Assembly: GCA_028712075.1 (NCBI GenBank)
Contig: JAQTQX010000018.1
Coordinates: 1 to 64,000 of the forward strand
Length of the DNA stretch: 64,000 nt
From: Desulfuromonadaceae bacterium
GTDB lineage: Bacteria; Desulfobacterota; Desulfuromonadia; Geobacterales; Pseudopelobacteraceae
Reading direction: 5' to 3'
Of the stretch, positions 1 to 8,800 are shown piece by piece. Positions within the stretch are counted from its first letter, which is position 1. Each line of letters opens with the position of its first letter. Position numbers and translations under genes: made by a program. The notes below the pieces were generated by a model that worked only from the letters and a program-made list of their open reading frames with translations, did no database searches and had not been told where the DNA came from.

Positions 1-32
1 TATTTGCCTGAAGGAATGGACAAAGGGTCCAA

Positions 33-866
33 ATGAACGATGAACTCAGCCGACGGCGTTTTTTGAAGTTGGGCGCTTTTTGCGGATTAGGCGCAATGAC
101 AAGCGTTTATGGCGTATCGTGTGCGCTTCAGTTTGAGGTTAACACCTACCGGATTCCCGTCCCGAACCTGCCGTTAAGTTTCAATGGTTTCACTATTGTA
201 CAACTAACTGATCTGCACCATGGATTCGGCATTCCTGTCAGCGTGATAGACAGAGTTATTCGACAGGTCAACATCATCGAAAAAGACGTAATCGTTTGCA
301 CCGGAGATTATATTCATGGCGGGGATACTCACAGTGCAATTGACGAGGTGTGGTCCCGATTGATGACATTGAAGGCAAAGTGCGGGGTGTACTCGGTACT
401 GGGGAACCATGACCACTGGAACAATAATCAAGACCGTTCTTTTTACTGGCTGGAAAAGAGCGGGCAGAGCGTTCGGCATCGAGCGATTCCCATCAGCAAA
501 GGTGATGACAGAATCTGGATTGGTGGCTCCGGGGATTATACTTTCGACCAACTCGGAATCGACGAGGCTTTCAAATACACTCCTTCCCGTGATTGTAAAA
601 TACTGCTTTCCCATAATCCCAATGCGGCGGATACCAAATTCGATACCAAGGTCGACCTGATGATATGCGGTCACACCCATGGCGGGCAAATAGCCATCCC
701 GCCATTTGCATCAAAACTGAGTGGTCTTCAGGTGAAATCAGGGGTGAATGTCTACATTTCCAGGGGTATCGGGTGGTACATAGCGCCGATCCGCATCAAC
801 TGCGCTCCGGAAATATCAGTACTGAAACTCTTCCCGTCCGAAAGAGCAGGCACAGTCAGCTCTTGA
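33..866 (+). CDS. Tat-exported metallophosphoesterase (YkuE-like)
   Basis: A calcineurin-like phosphoesterase of 277 residues. The N-terminus carries a twin-arginine signal (SRRRFLK at residues 6-12) followed by a hydrophobic stretch, so export to the periplasm by the Tat pathway is likely. The metal-binding motifs appear in family order: DLH (60-62), GD (91-92), GNHDHW (124-129), SHNP (193-196) and GHTHGG (213-218). These support a dinuclear-metal hydrolase. YkuE-type members act on phosphodiester or phospholipid-like substrates, but the substrate here cannot be read from sequence. The start is supported by AAAGGG a few bases upstream. It stands alone, with the next gene about 190 bp away. 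Confidence 0.88.
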   Translation: MNDELSRRRFLKLGAFCGLGAMTSVYGVSCALQFEVNTYRIPVPNLPLSFNGFTIVQLTDLHHGFGIPVSVIDRVIRQVNIIEKDVIVCTGDYIHGGDTHSAIDEVWSRLMTLKAKCGVYSVLGNHDHWNNNQDRSFYWLEKSGQSVRHRAIPISKGDDRIWIGGSGDYTFDQLGIDEAFKYTPSRDCKILLSHNPNAADTKFDTKVDLMICGHTHGGQIAIPPFASKLSGLQVKSGVNVYISRGIGWYIAPIRINCAPEISVLKLFPSERAGTVSS

Positions 867-1057
867 TCGGGAAAAACCTTTGGGGACGCCCTTCATATAT
901 TCACATTTGAGGAAAAGAGATGTCCCAACTCTCGTGTGGGGAGAAACTAGGAGAAAAGAGGGACACTCCCCAGTTATTGAAGAACCATCTGTCCAATGCC
1001 TCAAATATCATCAAAATAATCATTGAACGATAGTAACATATAGGATACCATTAACCC
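867..1057. other. Intergenic region with nothing recognised
   Basis: This 190-bp gap separates the phosphoesterase from the first toxin-antitoxin module. I see no convincing ORF, terminator with a T-tract or clear promoter pair in it. Confidence 0.4.
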
Positions 1058-1393
1058 ATGAGCTATAAGGTTGAAGAATACCTCCGCGAAGATGGAACAA
1101 GCCCTTATGAAGAGTGGTTCATGGGGTTGGACACCGTTGCGGCGGCAAAGATTACAATCGTGAAGCTCAAAATGGAGCAGGGCAATCTTTCCAATGTAAA
1201 ATGGTTCGGTGGAATTGGAGAATACCGACTGGATTGGGGGCCGGGCTATCGAGTCTACATTGGCAAAGACGGTGACAGGCTGATTATTCTTCTCGGTGGT
1301 GGCACCAAAAAGGGGCAGCAAAAGGATATCGACAAGGCTGAAGCGATTTGGAAAGATTACAAAGAACGAAAAGCCAACCAGAGAAAGAAATAG
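1058..1393 (+). CDS. RelE/HigB-type toxin (addiction-module killer protein)
   Basis: A 111-residue protein of the phage-derived Gp49-like/HigB group within the RelE/ParE superfamily. It shows the typical small basic fold signature: [14 protein letters not shown] in the middle, then [17 protein letters not shown] and a lysine/arginine-rich C-terminal helix. Family members cleave mRNA at the ribosome. The toxin lies first and the antitoxin follows after 25 bp, the order usual for this group (reverse of relBE). The pair is probably co-transcribed and autoregulated by the HTH antitoxin. Cleavage activity is inferred from family only. Confidence 0.85.
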   Translation: MSYKVEEYLREDGTSPYEEWFMGLDTVAAAKITIVKLKMEQGNLSNVKWFGGIGEYRLDWGPGYRVYIGKDGDRLIILLGGGTKKGQQKDIDKAEAIWKDYKERKANQRKK

Positions 1394-1418
1394 ATTTAAG
1401 GAGATACAGGAGACGGAA

Positions 1419-1739
1419 ATGGCACTTACAAGAGACTTCAAAGAAACAATAAAAAAACGCGTTGAATGTGACCCTGATTTTGCAAAATCACTACTTCATG
1501 AAGCAGTTGATTTATTGCTGGATGGCGATTCAGCAACGGCCAAACTAATTCTACGCGACTTGATAAATGCAACCGTCGGATTTGAGCGTTTGGCTGAAGA
1601 AGTTAAGAAACCGAGTAAAAGTCTTCACCGCATGCTTTCCACTTCCGGCAATCCTACCATGGAGAATCTATCGACTATCTTCGCCATCATTAAGAAATCC
1701 CTCCACGTCAGAATTGAAACCACTGTCATCACAGTCTGA
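1419..1739 (+). CDS. HigA-like HTH antitoxin (addiction-module antidote)
   Basis: A 106-residue antidote protein partnering the toxin just upstream. The pattern DPDFAKSLLHEAVDLLLDG, then FERLAEEVKKPSKSLHRML and GNPTMENLSTIFAIIK matches the putative addiction-module antidote family, which has a helix-turn-helix domain in its C-terminal half. It should bind and neutralise the toxin and repress the operon. I chose the ATG at 1419 because two purine-rich ribosome-binding sequences (AGGAG and GGAG) lie just before it. The open frame extends upstream to 1296 inside the toxin gene, but that part is an out-of-frame shadow. Confidence 0.85.
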   Translation: MALTRDFKETIKKRVECDPDFAKSLLHEAVDLLLDGDSATAKLILRDLINATVGFERLAEEVKKPSKSLHRMLSTSGNPTMENLSTIFAIIKKSLHVRIETTVITV

Positions 1740-1907
1740 CAGCAACATAAAGCTGAAATTCCAACAAGGTTTACGACCTGCCCGAAAACCTGGCAGGTCA
1801 AAGCCATGCCCGTTCACCCAACTTTCGGACGAATGAACGGCACCCCGCGTTGACTCACACAACTCTCTGTGATATGTTTTCCCGTAACAATACGGAGGAT
1901 TTCCAAA

Positions 1908-2144
1908 ATGCCACAGACCATTTCTGCCACCTATGAACATGGTGTATTCGTGCCCAATACACCCGTCAATCTGCCGGAACATACCGAGGTAAAGCTTCTG
2001 CTGCCTGAAATAGCATCAAAACGGAATCAGTTGACAAAAGCAGAAATGAGTTTTCTTGCACTGCGCGGTATCTGCCATAATCTTGCAGAGACAGACTCCG
2101 TTGAAATGCAGAAAAATATCCGCAACGAATGGCGCGGTCTGTGA
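1908..2144 (+). CDS. AF2212-like (DUF104) antitoxin
   Basis: A 78-residue protein starting MPQTISATYEHGVFVP and continuing VNLPEHTEVKLLLPE. This is the typical signature of the DUF104/AF2212-like antitoxin family, a short beta-strand DNA-binding module found next to PIN-domain toxins. The ATG at 1908 is preceded by GGAGG at good spacing, so I prefer it over the upstream in-frame start at 1869. The gene overlaps the start of the following PIN-domain gene, which supports co-translation as a VapBC-like pair. Confidence 0.82.
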   Translation: MPQTISATYEHGVFVPNTPVNLPEHTEVKLLLPEIASKRNQLTKAEMSFLALRGICHNLAETDSVEMQKNIRNEWRGL

Positions 2145-2565
2145 CGGTCTGCATCGACACTAATGTACTGCTCGGCTTTTTCAATAACGAGCCGGCCAAG
2201 GTAGAAAGCTGTACCGCTTTTTTCAGCTACTTTTCACCAAACGCATCAAATCCGTTGTTGCTACCATTACCCTCTTGGAACTGGCTGCTATTCTCACCAC
2301 TGCTGATCAATCCGTTGTAGCTGAACGAATCGTCAAATTCATAGAATCACTTCCTCTGTTTTCCATCGTAGAATTTCGCAATGGCTGGATTCTGCGAACA
2401 GCCGCCCTAAAAAAAGCAAATCAATTGGCTATCGCTGACGCGATAATTCTGTCAACAGCCATTGAGACCCGTTGTTCCTACCTGATCACTTTCGACGCAG
2501 ATTTCAAGAGTGTCAGACAAATCCAAGTATTAACCCCACAGAAGTTTCTTGAATTGCAAAATTAA
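2129..2565 (+). pseudogene. VapC-like PIN-domain toxin, split by a -1 frameshift
   Basis: Two overlapping frames together make one PIN-domain protein of about 145 residues. The first part reads VCIDTNVLLGFF, with the first catalytic Asp. The second part reads ATITLLELAAIL, AIADAIILSTAIE and LITFDADF, giving the conserved Glu and the later Asp residues. The frames join by a -1 shift, and the sequence at 2218-2223 is a run of six T followed by C. In the zero frame this reads T TTT TTC, a textbook slippery heptamer. Slippage there gives a continuous TAFFQLLFTKRIKS. It may be a one-base deletion, a base-call error, or programmed frameshifting. The start is ATG 2129 or GTG 2141, both overlapping the antitoxin. 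Confidence 0.75.
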
Positions 2566-2647
2566 TTACTAAATTAAAAACAAGCAACGTAACGAACCAA
2601 CACCGAAAAAGGCGAATATTCTGAAGCCAATAGGCCGTTTCGTAAAG

Positions 2648-2663
2648 TGGATTGTGAATTGCA
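2648..2663 (+). promoter_or_regulatory. Candidate sigma-54 promoter for draG
   Basis: TGGATTGTGAATTGCA has the sigma-54 (RpoN) spacing: GG at -24 and GC at -12, ten bases apart. The -12 box TTGCA is perfect; the -24 box keeps TGG but has ATT in place of CAC. It sits about 55 bp before the draG start. RpoN control would fit a nitrogen-regulated gene. By eye only. Confidence 0.45.
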
Positions 2664-2716
2664 AGGACAATACGGAACGACATTACTCTCCTGAAATATT
2701 TTCCTGAACGGTGTCC

Positions 2717-3622
2717 ATGGTAGGCCGGTATAACATTGAAGAAATCAGCGATCGCGCCCGTGCCTCTTTTATCGGTATGGCGATCGGTGATGCCCTTGGT
2801 GCAACGCTCGAATTCATGACAGTGCCTGAAATTGCCCAAAAATACGGCATATTCAGGGATATCGTCGGTGGCGGCTGGCTGCGGCTAAAACCGGGGCAGG
2901 TGACAGATGACACGGAGATGGCGCTCTGTGTGGCCCGTGCAATCCTGCAGCATCAGAGGTGGTCGACAGAGGCGGTTGCCGACAACTTTGCCGCGTGGCT
3001 GAAAGGGCGGCCAACTGACTGCGGCGATACCTGCCGCAAGGGGATCAGACGCTATATGCTGCATGGTTCGCTGGAAGCACCGCCAAACGAATGGGATGCG
3101 GGTAACGGCGCTGCCATGCGCATACTTCCTGCAGCACTGTTTTCTTTTCCGGACAAGGAACTGCTCAAAAAGTATACTCTTGAACAGGCACACATAACCC
3201 ATAACAATCCGGTATCAGATGCTGCGTGTCTCGCTCTTGGAGCCATGCTTCACCAGGCATTACGCGGGGATTCAAAGGCACAGATGCGCAGGACGGCAGA
3301 TGCCCTGGCGACAAATTTTCCGACATTTAAATTTGATCCGTACCGGGGACTTGCCACCGGGTATGTGGTGGATACCGTGCAGACGGTGTTTCACTGGTTT
3401 TTCAAGGCGAGAAGTTTTGAAGAGTGTCTTGTCGGGACGGTCAATCAGGGTGGAGATGCGGATACGACCGGGGCAATCTGCGGCATGCTGGCCGGAGCCT
3501 ACTACGGTATGGATGCAGTTCCGAAACGCTGGATAAAGAAGATGGATGTAAAGGTGATTACTGAAATCGAGCACGTGGTTGAGCGATTGATATCAGCGAG
3601 TCCTGCGGGGAGAGGAATGTAG
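2717..3622 (+). CDS. draG: ADP-ribosyl-[dinitrogen reductase] glycohydrolase DraG
   Basis: A 301-residue ADP-ribosylglycohydrolase. The di-metal motifs are visible: GDALG at residues 24-28, TDDTEM at 63-68 and NQGGDADTTGA near residue 240. The segment VGGGWLRLKPGQ is typical of the DraG subgroup, which removes ADP-ribose from the Fe protein of nitrogenase (NifH) and so reactivates it after an ammonium or energy shift. DraT, the transferase partner, is not in this window. The ATG at 2717 is preferred; a GTG at 2711 is also possible, and the ribosome-binding site is weak for both. A sigma-54-like element lies upstream. It converges with the ANTAR gene. Confidence 0.85.
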   Translation: MVGRYNIEEISDRARASFIGMAIGDALGATLEFMTVPEIAQKYGIFRDIVGGGWLRLKPGQVTDDTEMALCVARAILQHQRWSTEAVADNFAAWLKGRPTDCGDTCRKGIRRYMLHGSLEAPPNEWDAGNGAAMRILPAALFSFPDKELLKKYTLEQAHITHNNPVSDAACLALGAMLHQALRGDSKAQMRRTADALATNFPTFKFDPYRGLATGYVVDTVQTVFHWFFKARSFEECLVGTVNQGGDADTTGAICGMLAGAYYGMDAVPKRWIKKMDVKVITEIEHVVERLISASPAGRGM

Positions 3623-3681
3623 GGGCAAGAGGCAAGGGAAATCGTGTTTTCTTCGAGTGGGTGTTCCCTGATCCTTGCCCC
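3622..3681. repeat. Imperfect inverted repeat between convergent genes
   Basis: GGGGCAAG (3622-3629) pairs with CTTGCCCC (3674-3681), and AAGGGAA (3634-3640) pairs with TTCCCT (3664-3669). The repeat fills the gap between draG and the convergent ANTAR gene and can fold in either transcript. There is no strong T-tract, so terminator function is only likely. Confidence 0.45.
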
Positions 3682-3687
3682 AGTCTG

Positions 3688-4257
3688 TTATAGCCCTTCC
3701 TGCAAAATTTTATTGGCAACCTGGAGCAGTGTCCTGCGCTTGTCCATTGCCGTCTTCTGCATGACGCGATATGCTTCTGCTTCCGAAACACCAGTGGTGC
3801 CCATCAACAGACCTTTCGCCTTTTCGATGACTTTGCGGTTTTCGATGAATTCCTGAAGATCATCAATTTTTTCCTTCAGCTCCTCAACTTCTTCCACATG
3901 CTGCAACGCCATCTGGATAGCCGGTAAAAGATCCTGCTGCCGGAGCGGCTTGGTTAAATAAGCGGCAATTCCGCTGGCAGTTGCCCTTTTTATCGTCTCG
4001 CTATCGCAGGCACCGGTTAACAGCATGATGGGGATTTTCAGCTTTTTCCTGATTTCAACCGCTGCGGAGATTCCATCCATTCCCGGCATGACAACATCAA
4101 GTATTGCCATGTCAGGAAAGGTACTAAGTGCCATCTCTACAGCTTTTGCGCCTTCTCCACACTCATAAATCTGATCGAAACCCAGATTTGTCAACATGTC
4201 CTTCAGGTTCATTCTGATGAGCGGCTCGTCATCACAGATCAGTATTGATTTACTCAT
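3688..4257 (-). CDS. ANTAR-domain response regulator (RNA antiterminator)
   Basis: A 189-residue protein with an N-terminal receiver domain (acidic pair at 9-10, phospho-acceptor Asp54 in AILDVVMPGMDG, conserved Lys in LTKPLR), a coiled-coil linker near 120-135, and a C-terminal ANTAR domain (about 125-187, containing AKGLLMGTTGVSEAEAY). ANTAR proteins bind paired RNA hairpins and prevent termination when phosphorylated. In Geobacter a regulator of this type (GnfR) controls nitrogen-fixation genes; equivalence here is inferred from architecture and from its position 94 bp after gltD. A near-consensus sigma-54 promoter and GGAGGG precede the start. Confidence 0.88.
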   Translation of the reverse strand: MSKSILICDDEPLIRMNLKDMLTNLGFDQIYECGEGAKAVEMALSTFPDMAILDVVMPGMDGISAAVEIRKKLKIPIMLLTGACDSETIKRATASGIAAYLTKPLRQQDLLPAIQMALQHVEEVEELKEKIDDLQEFIENRKVIEKAKGLLMGTTGVSEAEAYRVMQKTAMDKRRTLLQVANKILQEGL

Positions 4258-4284
4258 GGTTGGTGCCCTCCGTACCGAGGGACT

Positions 4285-4300
4285 AGCATGAGGCGTGCCA
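4285..4300 (-). promoter_or_regulatory. Strong sigma-54 promoter match before the ANTAR gene
   Basis: On the minus strand the sequence is TGGCACG-CCTC-ATGCT. It matches the RpoN consensus TGGCACG-N4-TTGCW at all positions except the first T of the -12 box. Transcription would start near 4274, giving a leader of about 17 nt with GGAGGG before the ATG at 4257. It lies between gltD and the regulator, so the regulator can be transcribed separately. Confidence 0.7.
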
Positions 4301-4351
4301 CTTGGACTGCCGGTGCAAAAGTTGATACAGATTTCCGGAAAATATCCGCAG

Positions 4352-5833
4352 TTACGGCAGCTCGCTGCTCCCCATCAGGTAGCGATCACATTCACGGGCC
4401 GCGCCGCGCCCCTCATTGAAGGCCCATACGACAAGGCTTTGGCCGCGACGGCAGTCGCCGGCGGCAAAAACGCCCGGTATACTGGTGGAGTATTTTTCGA
4501 ATTCCGCCTTTATGTTGCTGCGCGGATCCCTCTCCAGTCCGAAGGAGTCAAGCAACGGCTGTTCCGGGCCGAGAAAGCCCATTGCCAACAGCACCAACTG
4601 GGCAGGACGAATTCGTTCCGTACCCGGAACCGGTTGCGGGATAAACTGCCCCTTGTCATTCTTCTGCCAGGCAACTTCAACGGTATGAACCGCCTTCACC
4701 GCGCCGTCATCGTCACTTTCAAAGCGGGTGGCTGTTGTCAGGTACACACGCGGGTCGTTACCGAATCTGGCCTCAGCCTCTTCCTGTCCGTAATCTACCT
4801 TGTGGGTTTTGGGCCATTCGGGCCAGGGATTGTCATCAGCACGTTCATCCGGAGAACGGGGCATTATTTCCAACTGGGTGACAGAACTGCAGCCGTGACG
4901 GAGTGACGTCCCGACACAGTCGGTCCCGGTGTCACCGCCGCCGATAATGATGACATCCTTCCCTTTGGCCGATATATACTCATCGCTGCCGCTGAGCAGA
5001 GCCTTCGTATTGGCGGTCAGGAACTCCATGGCAAAGTGGATGCCTGTGAGACCACGCCCCTCAATCGGAAGATCACGCGGCAGAGTGGCACCGGTGGTAA
5101 GCACAACGGCATCATATTCACTGCGCAGCTTTGCAACGGGGAATTCGGTCCCGCCAATCTCGGTATTACAGACAAACGTGATTCCTTCTTTTTTCATCAA
5201 TGTTATTCGGCGCAGCACCACTTGACGCTTATCGAGTTTCATGTTGGGGATGCCGTACATCAACAGGCCACCCGGTTGATCGGCGCGCTCGAAAACAGTC
5301 ACGCTATGGCCGGCCTTGTTAAGCTGTGCGGCTGCGGACAGTCCGGCAGGCCCCGATCCGACCACCGCAACTTTTTTGCCGGTTCGGTGCGCAGGCGGTC
5401 GCGGCACAATCCATCCCTCGCCAAAACCACGTTCAACAATACTGACTTCAATATTCTTGATCGTCACCGCCGGGTCAATACTCGATAACGTACATGATCC
5501 CTCGCAGGGGGCCGGGCAGACGCGCCCGGTAAACTCCGGGAAATTATTGGTCTTGAGCAGCCTGTCCAGTGCCTGACGCCAGAGATTTCGATAGACCAGA
5601 TCATTCCATTCGGGAATCAGGTTGCTGATCGGGCAACCGCTGGCCATACCGCTGATCAACACGCCGCTGTGACAGAACGGTACACCGCAATCCATGCAGC
5701 GGGCACCCTGAGTGCGCAACCCGTCATCGGACATCTGCAGGTGAAATTCATCCCAGTCTGTTATCCGTTCCAGAGGCGCCCGGTCAGCAGGCACTTCGCG
5801 CTTGTATTCCATAAATCCAGTTGGTTTTCCCAT
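4352..5833 (-). CDS. gltD: Glutamate synthase (NADPH) small subunit
   Basis: The beta subunit of glutamate synthase, 493 residues. The N-terminal cysteine cluster ([12 protein letters not shown], then GCPISN and [11 protein letters not shown]) holds iron-sulfur centres. The FAD Rossmann motif [15 protein letters not shown] and a second NADPH-binding fold ([11 protein letters not shown]) follow. It passes electrons from NADPH to GltB, which makes glutamate from glutamine and 2-oxoglutarate in the cytoplasm. It lies 65 bp after gltB in the same operon. The ATG at 5833 follows AGGGAA; the open frame also contains a TTG six bases upstream. Confidence 0.95.
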   Translation of the reverse strand: MGKPTGFMEYKREVPADRAPLERITDWDEFHLQMSDDGLRTQGARCMDCGVPFCHSGVLISGMASGCPISNLIPEWNDLVYRNLWRQALDRLLKTNNFPEFTGRVCPAPCEGSCTLSSIDPAVTIKNIEVSIVERGFGEGWIVPRPPAHRTGKKVAVVGSGPAGLSAAAQLNKAGHSVTVFERADQPGGLLMYGIPNMKLDKRQVVLRRITLMKKEGITFVCNTEIGGTEFPVAKLRSEYDAVVLTTGATLPRDLPIEGRGLTGIHFAMEFLTANTKALLSGSDEYISAKGKDVIIIGGGDTGTDCVGTSLRHGCSSVTQLEIMPRSPDERADDNPWPEWPKTHKVDYGQEEAEARFGNDPRVYLTTATRFESDDDGAVKAVHTVEVAWQKNDKGQFIPQPVPGTERIRPAQLVLLAMGFLGPEQPLLDSFGLERDPRSNIKAEFEKYSTSIPGVFAAGDCRRGQSLVVWAFNEGRGAARECDRYLMGSSELP

Positions 5834-5898
5834 GGTCAATTCCCTATATCAGATATTTCCGTACGGTTTATTCTTCAATCTTCAGCCTTCAACCTGAA

Positions 5899-8800
5899 TC
5901 AATGTCCGCCGTCCTGTGAATTTTCTTCAAATGCAGCGGCCATTGCATCGTCGCCGCTCAAGCCGGCCGCCTTCGCCCGTTCAAGCGCCTGCAGCACCCG
6001 CTTGTAATCAATCGGCATGACTTTCACAAAACGGGTCAAGGTCTGCTGCCAGCTTATCAGCATCATCTGCGCCCGGGAACTCCCGGTGCATTCGGCATGT
6101 TTCTCAATCATTGCCTTGAGTGTGGCGGCGTCAGAGTCGTCAAGCGGCTCGAGGGCAGCCATTTCGGTATTGCAGCGGGAGGTAAAATCATCATATTCGT
6201 CAAATACGTAGGCGATGCCGCCACTCATGCCGGCGGCAAAGTTGCGCCCTGTTTTGCCGAGAATTGCCACGATGCCACCGGTCATATATTCGCACCCGTG
6301 ATCACCCACTCCTTCAACGACGGCATTCACACCGGAATTTCGTACGCAGAAGCGTTCTCCGACCATGCCACGGATGTATGCTGTCCCGCCGGTTGCACCG
6401 TAAAATGCGACATTACCGGCAATGATGTTCTCTTCCGCCTTGAACGGAGAGCCTGCCGGGGGATATACGATGATTGTGCCGCCGCTGAGTCCTTTACCGA
6501 GATAATCATTGGCATCTCCGGACAGTTTCATGGTGATGCCGCGTGGGATAAATGCCCCGAAGCTCTGCCCGGCAGAGCCGTTGAATGTGAGCTGAACCGT
6601 GTTGTCAGGAAGGCCTGCCGCCCCGTATTTTCTGGTGATTTCGTTACCGATAATGGTTCCCACGACCCGGTCAATGTTGGTGATCGACAGTTCGGCGCTC
6701 ACCGCCTCGCCCCGCTCGATTGCCGGCTGGCAGATATCGAGCAGCTTTGACATATCGATCGATTTTTCCAGGCCATGATCCTGCTGTTCGGAACAATACC
6801 GGCCAACAGTCAGCGGTATTTTTGGCTGGTACAGGATGTTGGAGAAATCAAGCCCGGCTGTTTTCCCGTGTTCAATTGCCTTGCTAGCCTCCAGTACGTC
6901 ACTGCGGCCAACCATTTCATTGAGCGTCCGAAAACCGAGCTGAGCCATAATTTCGCGTAACTCCCGGGCAACAAAGCGCATGAAGTTGACGACATACTCA
7001 GGTTTGCCGCTGAAGTTCTTGCGCAGTTCAGGGTCCTGCGTCGCCACACCGGTCGGACAGGTGTTGCTGTGGCAGACGCGCATCATGACGCAGCCAAGAG
7101 TCACCAGTGGCGCTGTGGCAAAGCCGAACTCCTCGGCGCCAAGCAGAGCGGCTATGGCAACGTCCCGCCCGGTTTTCAGCTGGCCATCTGCTTCGATGAT
7201 AATCCGGCTGCGCAGATTGTTGAGCAGCAGGGTCTGATGTGTTTCCGCCAGACCGAGTTCCCACGGCAGGCCGGCATGCTTGATACTGGAAATCGGCGAA
7301 GCACCGGTGCCGCCATCATAGCCGCTGATCAGCACGACATCGGCATGCGCCTTGGCCACACCGGCGGCAATCGTCCCGACTCCAACCTCGGAAACCAGTT
7401 TGACGCTGATACGGGCGCGCCGGTTGGCATTTTTCAGGTCGTGAATAAGCTCCGCCAGATCCTCGATGGAGTAGATGTCATGATGCGGCGGTGGTGACAC
7501 CAGCCCGACGCCCGGAGTCGTGTGACGGGTTTTGGCAATCCAGGGGTAGACCTTGTGGCCTGGAAGTTCACCACCCTCGCCAGGTTTGGCACCCTGAGCC
7601 ATCTTGATCTGCAGTTCGCCGGCGTTTGACAGATATTCACTGGTGACGCCAAAACGTCCCGAGGCCACCTGTTTTATGTTGCTGTTCTTGGAATCGCCCA
7701 ATTCGTTGGTCCAGGTAAAGCGCTCGGGGTCCTCGCCACCTTCGCCGGTGTTTGATCTGCCGCCGATTCGGTTCATGGCGATGGCGAGCGTTTCGTGCGC
7801 TTCCTTGCTGATGGAACCGTAGGACATGGCGCCGGTCTTGAAGCGTTTCATGATGGATTCGACCGGCTCGACTTCCTCAAGCGGAACGGAGGGGATGTTG
7901 TCCTTGAAAGCAAGTAGTCCGCGCAGGGTGTAGTGACGCTCGCTCTGCTCGTCAATAAGTGAGGAGAACGTCTTGAATTCCTTGTAATCATCCGTCCGGG
8001 TTGCTTTCTGCAGAGCGGTGATGGTCAACGGATTATACTGATGTTCCTCCCCGTCTTTACGCCATCGGTACACGCCGCCGGGAGGGAGCACACCGTCCGG
8101 GGCAACCCGTGTCGGGTAGGCTCGTGCGTGCCGTTCCATCAATTCACGGGCGATGCCGTCAATATCTGTTCCGCCGATACGTGACGGGGTCAAGGTGAAA
8201 TATCGGTCAATGACACTTTGATGCAGGCCAACCGCCTCAAAGATCTGGGCGCCACGGTAGCTCTGCACGGTCGAAATCCCCATTTTGGCCATTGTCTTGA
8301 CAACGCCCTTGATGGCAGCCTTGGTGAAATTGTAGACCGCTTTCCTGTGATCGAGACCGGGCAGCATTCCCTGCAGAATCATGTCATCAAGCGATTCGAA
8401 GGCAAGATACGGATTGATGGCGTTGACGCCATAGCCGAGCAGCACCGCAAAATGGTGAACTTCGCGCGGCTCTCCTGATTCCAGAATCAGCGACACTAAT
8501 GTGCGTGTGCCGCTGGCAACCAGATGGTGGTGCAAACCTGAAACCGCCAGCAGTGCAGGAACTGCAGCATACTCGCTGTCGACTCCGCGATCGGAAAGGA
8601 TCAGGAGATTGCTCCCTGCGTCAATTGCGACGTCAGCTGCCGCAAAGAGCGCTTCCAGGCCACGCTCCATTCCCGCAGCGCCTCTCGATACCGGAAAGAG
8701 GAGCGGCAACGTTGCCGCTTTGAAATCAGGGCTGTCTATCTGGCGCAGTTTTTCCAGTTCCTGATTACAGAGTAGAGGGCTTTGAAGTTTGATCCTCCGG

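Noticed and set aside
6097-6750. Plus-strand open frame of 217 residues inside gltB
   Set aside because: It is antisense to a highly conserved part of GltB, shows no motif, and arises from the codon bias of the real gene.
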